DNA of 64,000 bases from an uncultured Eubacteriales bacterium (GTDB taxonomy: Bacteria; Bacillota; Clostridia; Peptostreptococcales; Anaerovoracaceae): assembly GCA_900545135.1 (NCBI GenBank), contig UQXL01000006.1, forward strand, positions 1-64,000, read 5' to 3'. Every line of letters starts with the position of its first letter. Positions within the stretch are counted from its first letter, which is position 1. Below the pieces are notes generated by a model. That model saw only the letters and a list, made by a program, of their open reading frames with translations. It was not told where the DNA came from and made no database searches. The position numbers were made by a program, and so were the translations under genes. This document shows, in pieces, positions 1-7,457 of the stretch.

Positions 1-30
1 GTCCACAGTATTGTATTGATTATATCAAAA

Positions 31-150
31 TTTAAGTCTGCAAATAAAAAGTCAAGCAGAAATTAAAGAGAAAGGAGGGTATTGATGTATTTAGACTTAA
101 ATACATCATACAAGATAAGAAATGAAAAAATACATCAAAGATTATGTTAA
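31..150 (+). promoter_or_regulatory. Possible leader with alternative hairpins and a 21-codon ORF before the MurE-like gene
   Basis: An AAAGGAGGG ribosome site (about 71-79) sits ahead of an ATG at 85 that opens a 21-codon ORF ending at 150. This ORF overlaps the start of the MurE-like gene in another frame, and that gene has only a weak ribosome site of its own. The leader ORF holds a perfect 7-bp hairpin (GTATTTA 87-93, TAAATAC 98-104). The segment TTTAAGTCT at 31-39 is exactly complementary to AGACTTAAA at 93-101, so two pairings exclude each other. Translational coupling or attenuation is inference; chance is possible in AT-rich DNA. Confidence 0.3.
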
Positions 151-1633
151 AATTCTAGCCGCCAATGGCCTTCTCATGTCATGCAATGCGAGCGAAGAAC
201 AGAAAAATAAAGAAGTGGAATATATTTCATATAGTTCAATGGATGCAAAAGGCGGCACAATGTTTATATGCAAGGGGGCGGCATTTAAAAGAGAATATCT
301 GGTTGATGCCGCAGAAAAAGGCGCTCTCTGCTATGTGGCGGAGAGAGACTTTAATATGGACATTCCAGCAATAATTGTCAGTGATATCAGAAAAGCAATG
401 TCTCTCATTTCAGCCTTTTATTATGATGAAATCTGGAATAAAGAACTGGATATCATAGGTATAACAGGAACGAAAGGCAAAACTACTACCGCTTATTTTT
501 TAAAATCTATAATGGATGCTTATGCCGGCTCAAAGGGGGAAAAGCCTGCAGGGCTTATTACGGGGGTATATGAGTATGATGGCGAAAAAACTGAAAAATC
601 TAACAAGATGACGACTCCCGAGACACTTGAGCTCCATCAGCATTTGGCAAACTGTGTGAAAAACGGCTGCCGGTATCTGATTATGGAGGCTTCGTCTCAG
701 GGATTCAAATATAGGAGAACTGATGCGCTGAAATTTAGAACAGGTTGTTTTCTAAACATTTCCGAAGATCATATCTCGAAAAATGAACATTCAGATATGG
801 AAGACTACTTTGTTTCAAAGCTTAAAATTCTCGATCAGAGCGAAACCTTATGCGTAAACCTTGAGATGGACGAGCAGTATAGAAATCGCATTATTCAGGC
901 GGCGAAAGAAAAAAACAAAGCGATCGTGACATTCGGAAGAAGAAAAGAGGCGGATATTTTTGGATTCGATATTGAAGCTGAGATAGACTTTATCAGCCTT
1001 AAAATCAGAGAAAAATCTGTTGTTGAAGAGATAGCCGTGAATATAGGCGGATTTTACAACGCTGATAACGCTTTAGCGGCCATAGCGGCGGCCAGGACTT
1101 TAGGAGTTCCTTTCGAAGCCATCAAGAAAGGATTGGCATCAGTGAAAGTGCCAGGCAGAATGGAAGTATTTTCTCTTCCTGATAAGGATGTAAAAGTTGT
1201 GGTAGACTATGCTCATAATAAAATGAGTTATGAAGCATTGTTTAACAGCATCAATATCGCTTGTCCGGACAGAAAAAAGATTTTCATTTTCGGTTGTACC
1301 GGTGGCAGAGCCTTTAACCGCAGACAAATTGCAGGAGAAATTGCCGACCGCGAAGCCGACAGGATTATTCTGACTGAGGATGATTACGGAACGGAGCCAT
1401 TTGAAAAAATATGCAATGAAATAAAAGCGCATATATCAGATGATAAAGATGTTCAAGTCATTCAGAACAGAGAAGAAGCAGTTACTAAAGGACTTGAAGA
1501 AAGCAGTGACGGCTGGATAGTAATAATGACGGGATTCAGTTCCGGAAATAAGCTTAAAAGAGGACTTAACTTCGAATCGGCCTTATGCGACCTGGATATG
1601 GTAAAAAAATATATAAAGGAACAAAAAGCATAA
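122..1633 (+). CDS. murE: MurE-like Mur ligase (UDP-MurNAc-dipeptide to tripeptide)
   Basis: ATP-dependent amide ligase of cytoplasmic peptidoglycan precursor synthesis, adding the third stem-peptide residue to UDP-MurNAc-L-Ala-D-Glu. The P-loop GTKGKTT (residues 116-122), the central-domain EASSQG and SEDHISKNEH segments and the C-terminal VDYAHN motif are clear, and 503 residues is normal for MurE. The amino-acid-selecting loop is not the DNPR of diaminopimelate enzymes: near residue 416 it reads TEDDYGTEPF, closer to the loop position of lysine-type enzymes but without the proline. The added residue is therefore uncertain. The ATG at 122 is the first in frame after stops, with a poor ribosome site of its own. 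The gene is convergent with the next one. Confidence 0.85.
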   Translation: MKKYIKDYVKILAANGLLMSCNASEEQKNKEVEYISYSSMDAKGGTMFICKGAAFKREYLVDAAEKGALCYVAERDFNMDIPAIIVSDIRKAMSLISAFYYDEIWNKELDIIGITGTKGKTTTAYFLKSIMDAYAGSKGEKPAGLITGVYEYDGEKTEKSNKMTTPETLELHQHLANCVKNGCRYLIMEASSQGFKYRRTDALKFRTGCFLNISEDHISKNEHSDMEDYFVSKLKILDQSETLCVNLEMDEQYRNRIIQAAKEKNKAIVTFGRRKEADIFGFDIEAEIDFISLKIREKSVVEEIAVNIGGFYNADNALAAIAAARTLGVPFEAIKKGLASVKVPGRMEVFSLPDKDVKVVVDYAHNKMSYEALFNSINIACPDRKKIFIFGCTGGRAFNRRQIAGEIADREADRIILTEDDYGTEPFEKICNEIKAHISDDKDVQVIQNREEAVTKGLEESSDGWIVIMTGFSSGNKLKRGLNFESALCDLDMVKKYIKEQKA

Positions 1634-1674
1634 AAATTATATAAACTGCAAAAGCCTCCGGAATATTCACCGGC

Positions 1675-2652
1675 TTATATATATTCAAAAAGATTCATCA
1701 TATCATCCGGCAGAGGCGCTTCAAGCTCCAGCCTTTGGCCTGACATAGGATGGATGAAAGATAATCTGTAGGCGTGGAGCGCCTGTCTTTTTATGTAAGG
1801 GCTTGAAGACTCCGATTCGTGTTCAGAGCTTTTCATATTCGGCCGCGTATCTCCGTGGACCTTGCGGTAGAGAAAAGGGTCTCCGTGGCAGTAGAGATGG
1901 TCTCCTGTTACGGGGTGTCCGATGGAAGCCATGTGTACACGTATCTGATGTGTCCTGCCCGTTTCGAGGCGAAGTTCGACGAGGGTATAGCCCGGGCCTG
2001 CTTCAAACCGGCGAAGCACTTTGTAATAGGTAACGGAATCATAGCCTCCTTCTTCGACGGGAAGTATCCAGCGTTCGACTTCGTCAGGGTCGGGCCTGCC
2101 GATAGGTTTGTCGACAATGCCTTCATCTTCTGTTATTATGCCGTCGACAACGGCCAGATATCGTTTCTCCACTTGATCCCGCTTCATCTGGCGTATGAGA
2201 CTCTCCTGAACGAAGCCGTTCTTGGCGATTATCAGCAGGCCGGAGGTGTTCATATCAAGTCGGTTGGCGAAGCGTATCTTGTACTGAGCGCCGTCTTGCA
2301 GCATTTTCTTCATGATACCGTTGGCGATGGTGTTGTGAGGCTTGCCCTTGGTAGGGTGAACCACATAGCCGGGCTGTTTGTTAATGACCAGAAGATGTTC
2401 GTCCTCAAAGACTGTTTCAATAGGTATATCTTCAGGAGGAAAATCACAGGTTTCCTCTGGAAGAGTTATGGTCAACTTGTCGCCTGGCTGAAGCTTCATC
2501 CAGCCTCTGACAGGGAGTCCGTCCACCGTCACGAGATCGCCTTTTTTGAGCTTGGTCAATAGTCTGGATGAAAAGTGAAAATTACGGCGAAGGAGCTCTT
2601 TGACCGAGAGCTCCTTGTCTTTTTCCGTTACTGTATAATGAAATTGCGTCAT
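1675..2652 (-). CDS. rluD: RluA/RluD-family pseudouridine synthase
   Basis: Isomerises specific uridines in 23S rRNA (or other RNA) to pseudouridine. An N-terminal S4-like RNA-binding region (about residues 12-65) precedes the catalytic domain. The signature RFANRLDMNTSGLLI contains the catalytic aspartate (D133), and GRTHQIRVHMASIGHPVTGD is the conserved C-terminal motif. At 325 residues it matches RluD/RluA-type enzymes. Its start lies 16 bases after the NAD kinase stop on the same strand, so nadK-rluD-like probably form one transcript, a common Firmicute arrangement. The exact target uridine cannot be read from sequence. Confidence 0.92.
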   Translation of the reverse strand: MTQFHYTVTEKDKELSVKELLRRNFHFSSRLLTKLKKGDLVTVDGLPVRGWMKLQPGDKLTITLPEETCDFPPEDIPIETVFEDEHLLVINKQPGYVVHPTKGKPHNTIANGIMKKMLQDGAQYKIRFANRLDMNTSGLLIIAKNGFVQESLIRQMKRDQVEKRYLAVVDGIITEDEGIVDKPIGRPDPDEVERWILPVEEGGYDSVTYYKVLRRFEAGPGYTLVELRLETGRTHQIRVHMASIGHPVTGDHLYCHGDPFLYRKVHGDTRPNMKSSEHESESSSPYIKRQALHAYRLSFIHPMSGQRLELEAPLPDDMMNLFEYI

Positions 2653-2668
2653 ATATTAGGTATTCCTT

Positions 2669-3469
2669 TTACAAAAACTTGCTTTTGACTTTTTCCCAGA
2701 ATTGGTAATCGTCAAAACGGATGAGATTTATCTTTTTTCTGGAAAGCTGGATAGTCAGTTCTCTGACGTCTGTATATTCTCTCATCAGACCGTCGTAAAC
2801 CACGCTGAGATTTCTGTCGTAATCGCTGCAGGGGATCACGGTCAGGCGGTCGTTGGCGGGCAGGAGAATACTGGACGTGAAAGAACGGTATGCCGTATTG
2901 TGCATCGGGGCAATGGGAGTCACCTGTAGCAGGTTGAGCCTAGGGTCAACGATGCTGCCGCCCAGCGCATAGTTGTACGCCGTGCTGCCGGCAGGCGTAG
3001 CCACGCAGATTCCGTCGCCGCTGAACCTTTCGATAAAGCTGTTGTTTATGGAAAAATTCAGATGGACAGGGTGGGTCAAAACTCCGCGGACTGTTATATC
3101 GTTGAGGGCGATGTGCTTTGCAGTTCCGCTTTTGGTCCTGACAGTCGCCGTAACTCCGTTGAGTCCCTGAATACTGTACTTTCCCTGGTTATAAAAGAAG
3201 ATGAAATCATCTATCTTTTCCGGCAGGACTTCCTGGAAAAAACCAAGATGACCTGTGTTGATGCCTACTATGGGCGTCCTGGGAAAGTCGAATTCCTGGA
3301 CGAGCCTGAGAAGAGTGCCGTCGCCGCCGATGCAGATTATCAGCTCGGTGGATTCGTCGTAATCCTCATAGACTCTGAGCCCTGATTTGACCAGCTTGTC
3401 GCGCAGCGTCTTTTCGATTATTTTCGACATCTCTGTGTCGTTGGCGTAAACGTAAATTTTCTTATCCAT
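2669..3469 (-). CDS. nadK: NAD kinase
   Basis: Phosphorylates NAD to NADP in the cytoplasm. The diagnostic GGDGTLLR motif (GGDG at 48-51) and GINTGHLGFF follow an N-terminal Rossmann-like segment; the later NDITVRG and GDGICVATPAGSTAYNYALGG motifs form the NAD-binding C-terminal domain. At 266 residues it is a normal short bacterial NadK. It lies between pepF (upstream, 9-base gap) and the pseudouridine synthase gene on the same strand, which fits a three-gene housekeeping transcript. Confidence 0.95.
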   Translation of the reverse strand: MDKKIYVYANDTEMSKIIEKTLRDKLVKSGLRVYEDYDESTELIICIGGDGTLLRLVQEFDFPRTPIVGINTGHLGFFQEVLPEKIDDFIFFYNQGKYSIQGLNGVTATVRTKSGTAKHIALNDITVRGVLTHPVHLNFSINNSFIERFSGDGICVATPAGSTAYNYALGGSIVDPRLNLLQVTPIAPMHNTAYRSFTSSILLPANDRLTVIPCSDYDRNLSVVYDGLMREYTDVRELTIQLSRKKINLIRFDDYQFWEKVKSKFL

Positions 3470-3478
3470 ACATTGATA

Positions 3479-5278
3479 TTATAATATTTTTTCCAGTTCA
3501 TCAACAAGATTTTTAAAGGTTTCCATCGCCATCCTGACAGGCTCCGGTGAAGCCATGTCAACTCCCGCGATTTTGAGAAGCTCGACAGGGTAGTTTGAAG
3601 AGCCGCTCTTTAAGAATTCGATATAATTGTCGCGGGCCTTATCGCCTTCCTTGAGGATTTTCGCGGAAATAGCCGTCGCCGCTGAATAGCCGGTGGCGTA
3701 CTGATATACATAGAAGCCTCTGTAAAAATGCGGTATGCGTGACCATTCGTACTGGATATAGTCGTCCTTTTCCATGGCCGGCCCGAAGTAATCGCTGTTG
3801 AGCTTGCCATAGGTTTCGTTGAGCCATTCTGCAGTGAGAACTCCGCCGTTTTCGATCTCTTCATGGGCTTTCAGCTCAAATTCCGCGAACATGGTCTGGC
3901 GGAAGAGGGTGGTGCGAAATTCTTCAATGTAGTAATTGAGCAGATATTTGCGCATTTCCTCGTCCTTTTCCGTGGTCAGCAGGTGCTTTATCAGCAGTGA
4001 CTCGTTGACGGTCGAGGCCACCTCGGCGGTAAATATGGAATGATCGCCGTAGGTGAAAGGCTGAGTCTTTCTCGTGTAATATGAGTGCATCGAATGACCC
4101 ATCTCGTGTACTATGGTGAAAACGTCCTTGAGGGAATCAGTGTAGTTGAGCAGGATATACGGCATGCTGTCGTAGGAGCCGAAGCTGTAGGCGCCGCTGG
4201 TCTTTCCCTGATTTTCATACACGTCTATCCAGCCGGCTTTTATACCTTTCTTCACCTGCGCGATATATTCTTCGCCTAAAGGAGCAAGTCCCTCTGCCAT
4301 CATTTCGACGGCCTGGTCAAAGGAAATTTTCTTTTTAGGAAGCTTTACCAGTGGCACGTAGACGTCGTACATCTGGAGCTTTTCCACGCCGAGGGCTTTC
4401 TTGCGGAGTTCCATGTATTTGTGGACCGCCGGAAGATTTTCGCGGACCTGTGCGATGAGGTTGTGATATACTTCGAGAGGTATATTGCCTCCGGAAAGGG
4501 CTGCTTCCAGGGAAGAGCCGTATTTGCGTATTCTGGCGGAGACCACGTCAGTTTTCGTATTATAATTATAGTTGACGGCCAGCGTGTTTATCAGCTTTTT
4601 ATATGCTTCGTACATGTTGGTAAAGGCCGCTTTCCTCAAGTTACGGTCGTGGCTTTCCATAAAGGTGATGTAATTACCGTGGGTTAGGGGAACGGAGTCG
4701 CCGTCTTCGTCTTTTACCTCTCCGAAAGTGAGGTCGGCGTTGTTGAGCATTTTGAAAACGTCGCTGGTGGCGCCGGTGATTTCGGACATCTGGGCCAGAA
4801 TGTTTTCTTCGGCGGAGGAAAGGATGTGTTCCTTTTCGCGCAGCGTGGATTCCAGCAGAAATCTGTATTGCTTGAGACCGGGCTCTTCGTCGATGAATTT
4901 TTCAATCTTTTCACTCGGTGCTTCCAGAAGTTCAGGAGTGAAGAAAGAGGTTGCGGCCGCGATTTTTGCCATCACACTGCCGCACTTGTCGTCCATGGCC
5001 TGATATTTATTGACTCGGTTATCTTCGTCCTTTTTCATAGCGGCGTAAACGTAGGCATGTTCGATTTTGCGCCATATGGCGTCGTTATCTTTGAGAGCCG
5101 CCAGCAGCGTCTGGGCGCTTTCTGTGAGGCGGCCGTTGTATTTGGCGAAATTCTCCGCCGCCTTGAGACATTCTTCAAGGTCTTTGTCCCATGCACTCTC
5201 GTCTGGATACATGTCCTCGATGTTCCATTTGTATTCCTTTGCGATTTCATCTCTTTGTTTCAATTTTTTATCTGACAT
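3479..5278 (-). CDS. pepF: Oligoendopeptidase F (M3 zinc peptidase)
   Basis: Cytoplasmic zinc metallopeptidase that degrades oligopeptides. The M3 signature TIVHEMGHSMHSYYT gives the zinc ligands (HEMGH at residues 391-395 from the start chosen here), with the third ligand in the downstream FTAEVASTVNE segment. The open frame extends 37 codons further upstream, but the methionine at 5278 follows GGGAGGTAAAA, an excellent ribosome site, and the extension looks non-homologous. The resulting 599-residue protein is the usual PepF size. It is the first gene of the pepF-nadK-rluD-like run. Confidence 0.94.
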   Translation of the reverse strand: MSDKKLKQRDEIAKEYKWNIEDMYPDESAWDKDLEECLKAAENFAKYNGRLTESAQTLLAALKDNDAIWRKIEHAYVYAAMKKDEDNRVNKYQAMDDKCGSVMAKIAAATSFFTPELLEAPSEKIEKFIDEEPGLKQYRFLLESTLREKEHILSSAEENILAQMSEITGATSDVFKMLNNADLTFGEVKDEDGDSVPLTHGNYITFMESHDRNLRKAAFTNMYEAYKKLINTLAVNYNYNTKTDVVSARIRKYGSSLEAALSGGNIPLEVYHNLIAQVRENLPAVHKYMELRKKALGVEKLQMYDVYVPLVKLPKKKISFDQAVEMMAEGLAPLGEEYIAQVKKGIKAGWIDVYENQGKTSGAYSFGSYDSMPYILLNYTDSLKDVFTIVHEMGHSMHSYYTRKTQPFTYGDHSIFTAEVASTVNESLLIKHLLTTEKDEEMRKYLLNYYIEEFRTTLFRQTMFAEFELKAHEEIENGGVLTAEWLNETYGKLNSDYFGPAMEKDDYIQYEWSRIPHFYRGFYVYQYATGYSAATAISAKILKEGDKARDNYIEFLKSGSSNYPVELLKIAGVDMASPEPVRMAMETFKNLVDELEKIL

Positions 5279-5636
5279 TTTTACCTCCCTATAGATAAAA
5301 TATAATTTATGTAGTATAATTTTTAATATGCGTTTTATGCGGCAGGCGGCTGTCCGAGACGCGGTGGGGAGTTCCGGCCGTTCAGGCACAGAATCTGCTT
5401 TTTAAAAGCGGCGGCGAGTTATTTTGATTCCCTGAAAATGAAGCCGCGAGCCGTCGTTTCGCCTGTTTGCGAAACAGGCGCAGAGATTTTGTGTCACAAC
5501 CATTATAACGCCCACCAGTCAGGCAAACGGCATTTCAATGGCCGCTTCCTTGCGGCGAAGCCGATATAATCCTCTGCGGACATTATACCACACTCACCGC
5601 GAGAATATCAGATATTTATGGAAGGAATTTATATAA
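5279..5636. other. Non-coding gap between divergent pepF and murI, with a hairpin
   Basis: About 360 bases without a supported gene. On the minus side the pepF ribosome site is visible next to its start. The most distinct element is a perfect inverted repeat at 5460-5480 (CGCCTGTTT, loop GCG, AAACAGGCG) with no run of T after it, so it is not a standard terminator. TATAAT occurs at 5565-5570 without a well-spaced -35 element. The DNA reads more GC-rich than the flanks. I see no RNA gene that I recognise. Confidence 0.5.
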
Positions 5637-6452
5637 ATGGACAACAGACCTATAGGCTTTTTCGATTCGGGCCTCGGCGGCCTTACGAGCATACCTCATC
5701 TCTTTGAAAGTTTACCCAATGAAAGGGTCATTTATTTCGGAGATACAGCCAGAACGCCTTACGGCTCAAAAGCAGTGTCAACTATAAGGCAATATTCGTT
5801 TCAGATCGCAGATTTCCTAGTTTCAAAAGACGTCAAGATGCTGGTCATAGCTTGCAACACCATAAGCGCCACATGTTTGGAAGATTTAAGACAGAGGATA
5901 CCGAATATTCCAATAGTCGGCATAATAAATCCGGCGGCAGAAAAAATCGCTTCAATCTGCGGGCGGGAAAACAGGATAGGGATAATAGGAACTAAAGCGA
6001 CCGTTTACAGCGGAGTTTACAAGGAAAGAATAAAATCTCTGAATACTGAGCTGAAAGTGTTCGACAGAGCGACACCGGCTTTCGTTCCTCTTATAGAAGA
6101 GGGTATCGTGGAAAACGAAATAATGGATTTGACGATACACTATTATATGGACAGCTTTATCGCGGAAAATTCCATAGACACGCTGGTTTTAGGATGCACC
6201 CATTATCCCATAATCAGAAGCAGCATAGAAAAAATATATCCCAAGCTGCGCATCGTCAATCCGTCTTATGAAATCATCGGCAGGATAGAAAAGATACTGA
6301 AAGCCGAAGATATACTGGCCGGCGGAGATAATGACAGGGAAAACGTTTTCTACGCCAGTGACTTATCGGAGAACTTTTCCAACATGATACAAAAAATTCT
6401 GGAGACGGAAAAATCCAGTCTGATACTTAAATTCAAAAATCTTGACCTTTAA
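5637..6452 (+). CDS. murI: Glutamate racemase
   Basis: Makes D-glutamate for peptidoglycan from L-glutamate in the cytoplasm, using two cysteines as acid and base. Both are present: C73 in VIACNTIS and C187 in LVLGCTHYP. The N-terminal IGFFDSGLGGLT motif and GDTARTPYG complete the family signature, and 271 residues is typical. A GGAAGG ribosome site precedes the ATG. A small acidic protein gene follows 10 bases after the stop, suggesting a joint transcript. Confidence 0.95.
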   Translation: MDNRPIGFFDSGLGGLTSIPHLFESLPNERVIYFGDTARTPYGSKAVSTIRQYSFQIADFLVSKDVKMLVIACNTISATCLEDLRQRIPNIPIVGIINPAAEKIASICGRENRIGIIGTKATVYSGVYKERIKSLNTELKVFDRATPAFVPLIEEGIVENEIMDLTIHYYMDSFIAENSIDTLVLGCTHYPIIRSSIEKIYPKLRIVNPSYEIIGRIEKILKAEDILAGGDNDRENVFYASDLSENFSNMIQKILETEKSSLILKFKNLDL

Positions 6453-6462
6453 GGAGAAAATA

Positions 6463-7056
6463 ATGGACAGAGAGATGCTGTATAAAATGCTTGATATAGA
6501 GGAACCGGCGGATTTCCAGTATTTTGAAAATCTCGCGGAGCTTTTGGAATGTGACGAGCATATCGAATATGAAGACTTGTATTCGCTGCTTAAAGAAGTC
6601 GACAAGGAAATTCTGGCGCAGCTGATACACGATTATTTTGAGGAAGTGTCCGACTTTGTGCCGCAGGATGCAGCGGAACTTTTTCTGCTGCTTGACAAGA
6701 TAAAGCTGTCGCTCATCGGCATGGTAAGAAACTCCGACGAAGAAAACGTTTTGTCCAATTTGACCGAAGAACTGAACAGGTTCAGGCTGTGGTACTCGCT
6801 GGATTCGTCGGTGATCTGCACAGCGGTAGGCTCAGAGCTGGAAAACGGCGGCAGGGAAGAAGAGCATACGCTCAGAGACGCGCTGACGTATTCTAGGCTG
6901 GAAAAGCTGGACGGCGACAAATACGAATACGACTTTTCCGCTTGCCTTGATTATCCTCTGGACGAATACATAATGTCTTTCGGAGATATTATATCAGCGG
7001 CGGAAAGCGGGGAAAAAGACAGAGCAGAAACAGAGAGAGACATTGAATTGCTGTAA
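6463..7056 (+). CDS. Acidic protein of unknown function
   Basis: I do not recognise this protein. It has 197 residues and is strongly acidic and probably helical, with leucine- and glutamate-rich stretches and no signal peptide or membrane segment. An upstream TTG at 6442 also opens the frame, but AAGGAGAA directly before the ATG at 6463 supports the later start. It lies just behind murI and ends in front of a terminator-like hairpin. It could be a small adaptor or regulatory protein, but nothing in the sequence decides this. Confidence 0.7.
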   Translation: MDREMLYKMLDIEEPADFQYFENLAELLECDEHIEYEDLYSLLKEVDKEILAQLIHDYFEEVSDFVPQDAAELFLLLDKIKLSLIGMVRNSDEENVLSNLTEELNRFRLWYSLDSSVICTAVGSELENGGREEEHTLRDALTYSRLEKLDGDKYEYDFSACLDYPLDEYIMSFGDIISAAESGEKDRAETERDIELL

Positions 7057-7062
7057 CGTGAG

Positions 7063-7102
7063 AAAGCCTCCTTGCATATCATGCTAAAAAAGGAGGCTTT
7101 TT
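7063..7102 (+). terminator. Terminator-like hairpin that contains the next gene's ribosome site
   Basis: A perfect 11-bp stem (AAAGCCTCCTT 7063-7073, AAGGAGGCTTT 7090-7100) with a 16-base loop is followed by a T run (7098-7102), as in a Rho-independent terminator. The right arm carries AAGGAGG, the only ribosome site of the small ORF that starts at 7103 or 7106. The folded stem would therefore both end transcription from murI and hide the ribosome site. Confidence 0.75.
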
Positions 7103-7291
7103 ATGATGGATGAACGTAGATGTATGGACTGCTGCGAGCAGGATTGCAGGGATAAATGTTTCAAGGAATGTTATTGCAACGACGATAATAACGGCAGTAA
7201 TCTGATCTGGCTCATAATACTGATAGTGATAATATACTGCCTTTTCTGCGGAGATAATAAGAACGGCGGGCTCTTCGGCGGACTTTTTTAA
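7103..7291 (+). CDS. Small Cys-rich single-span membrane protein
   Basis: 62 residues. A hydrophilic head carries seven cysteines in the first 25 residues (C7, C10, C11, C15, C19, C23, C25). A membrane segment follows (about 34-49, containing a run of Ile and Leu), then a short Gly/Phe tail. A second ATG at 7106 is equally possible. It resembles short Cys-rich or YjcZ-like membrane proteins of sporulating Firmicutes only in general layout, so no function is assigned. Metal or redox binding is inference from the cysteines. Its ribosome site lies within the hairpin at 7063-7102. Confidence 0.65.
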   Translation: MMDERRCMDCCEQDCRDKCFKECYCNDDNNGSNLIWLIILIVIIYCLFCGDNKNGGLFGGLF

Positions 7292-7321
7292 AACTGAAAA
7301 CAGCGAAATTTCCGGCGCGCG

Positions 7322-7370
7322 CAGCGGTTAAACACAGCGGTTAAACACAGCGGTCAAACAGCGGCCAAAA
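7322..7370 (+). repeat. 13-bp tandem repeats upstream of the EBP promoter
   Basis: CAGCGGTTAAACA occurs at 7322-7334 and exactly again at 7335-7347. A third copy with one change (CAGCGGTCAAACA) is at 7348-7360, and a fourth partial copy (CAGCGGCCAAAA) begins at 7359. The array ends 12 bases before the -35 element of the EBP gene, so it could bind a regulator. It is too short and spacerless for CRISPR. Confidence 0.7.
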
Positions 7371-7382
7371 GACCTATTTTTC

Positions 7383-7411
7383 TTGCAAAATACAGCCGTA
7401 AAGGGTATAAT
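7383..7411 (+). promoter_or_regulatory. Sigma-70 type promoter of the sigma-54 activator gene
   Basis: TTGCAA (7383-7388) and TATAAT (7406-7411) are separated by exactly 17 bases. The expected start is near 7418, about 40 bases before the ATG at 7458. The 13-bp repeats lie directly upstream. Confidence 0.75.
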
Positions 7412-7457
7412 AATACCAATAGCAGATGCTGTTTCTTGACGAGAGTGGGAGGCGCCG

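Noticed and set aside
1819..2562. 247-codon plus-strand open frame
   Set aside because: It lies wholly antisense to the clear RluD-type pseudouridine synthase gene and shows no family motifs or ribosome site.
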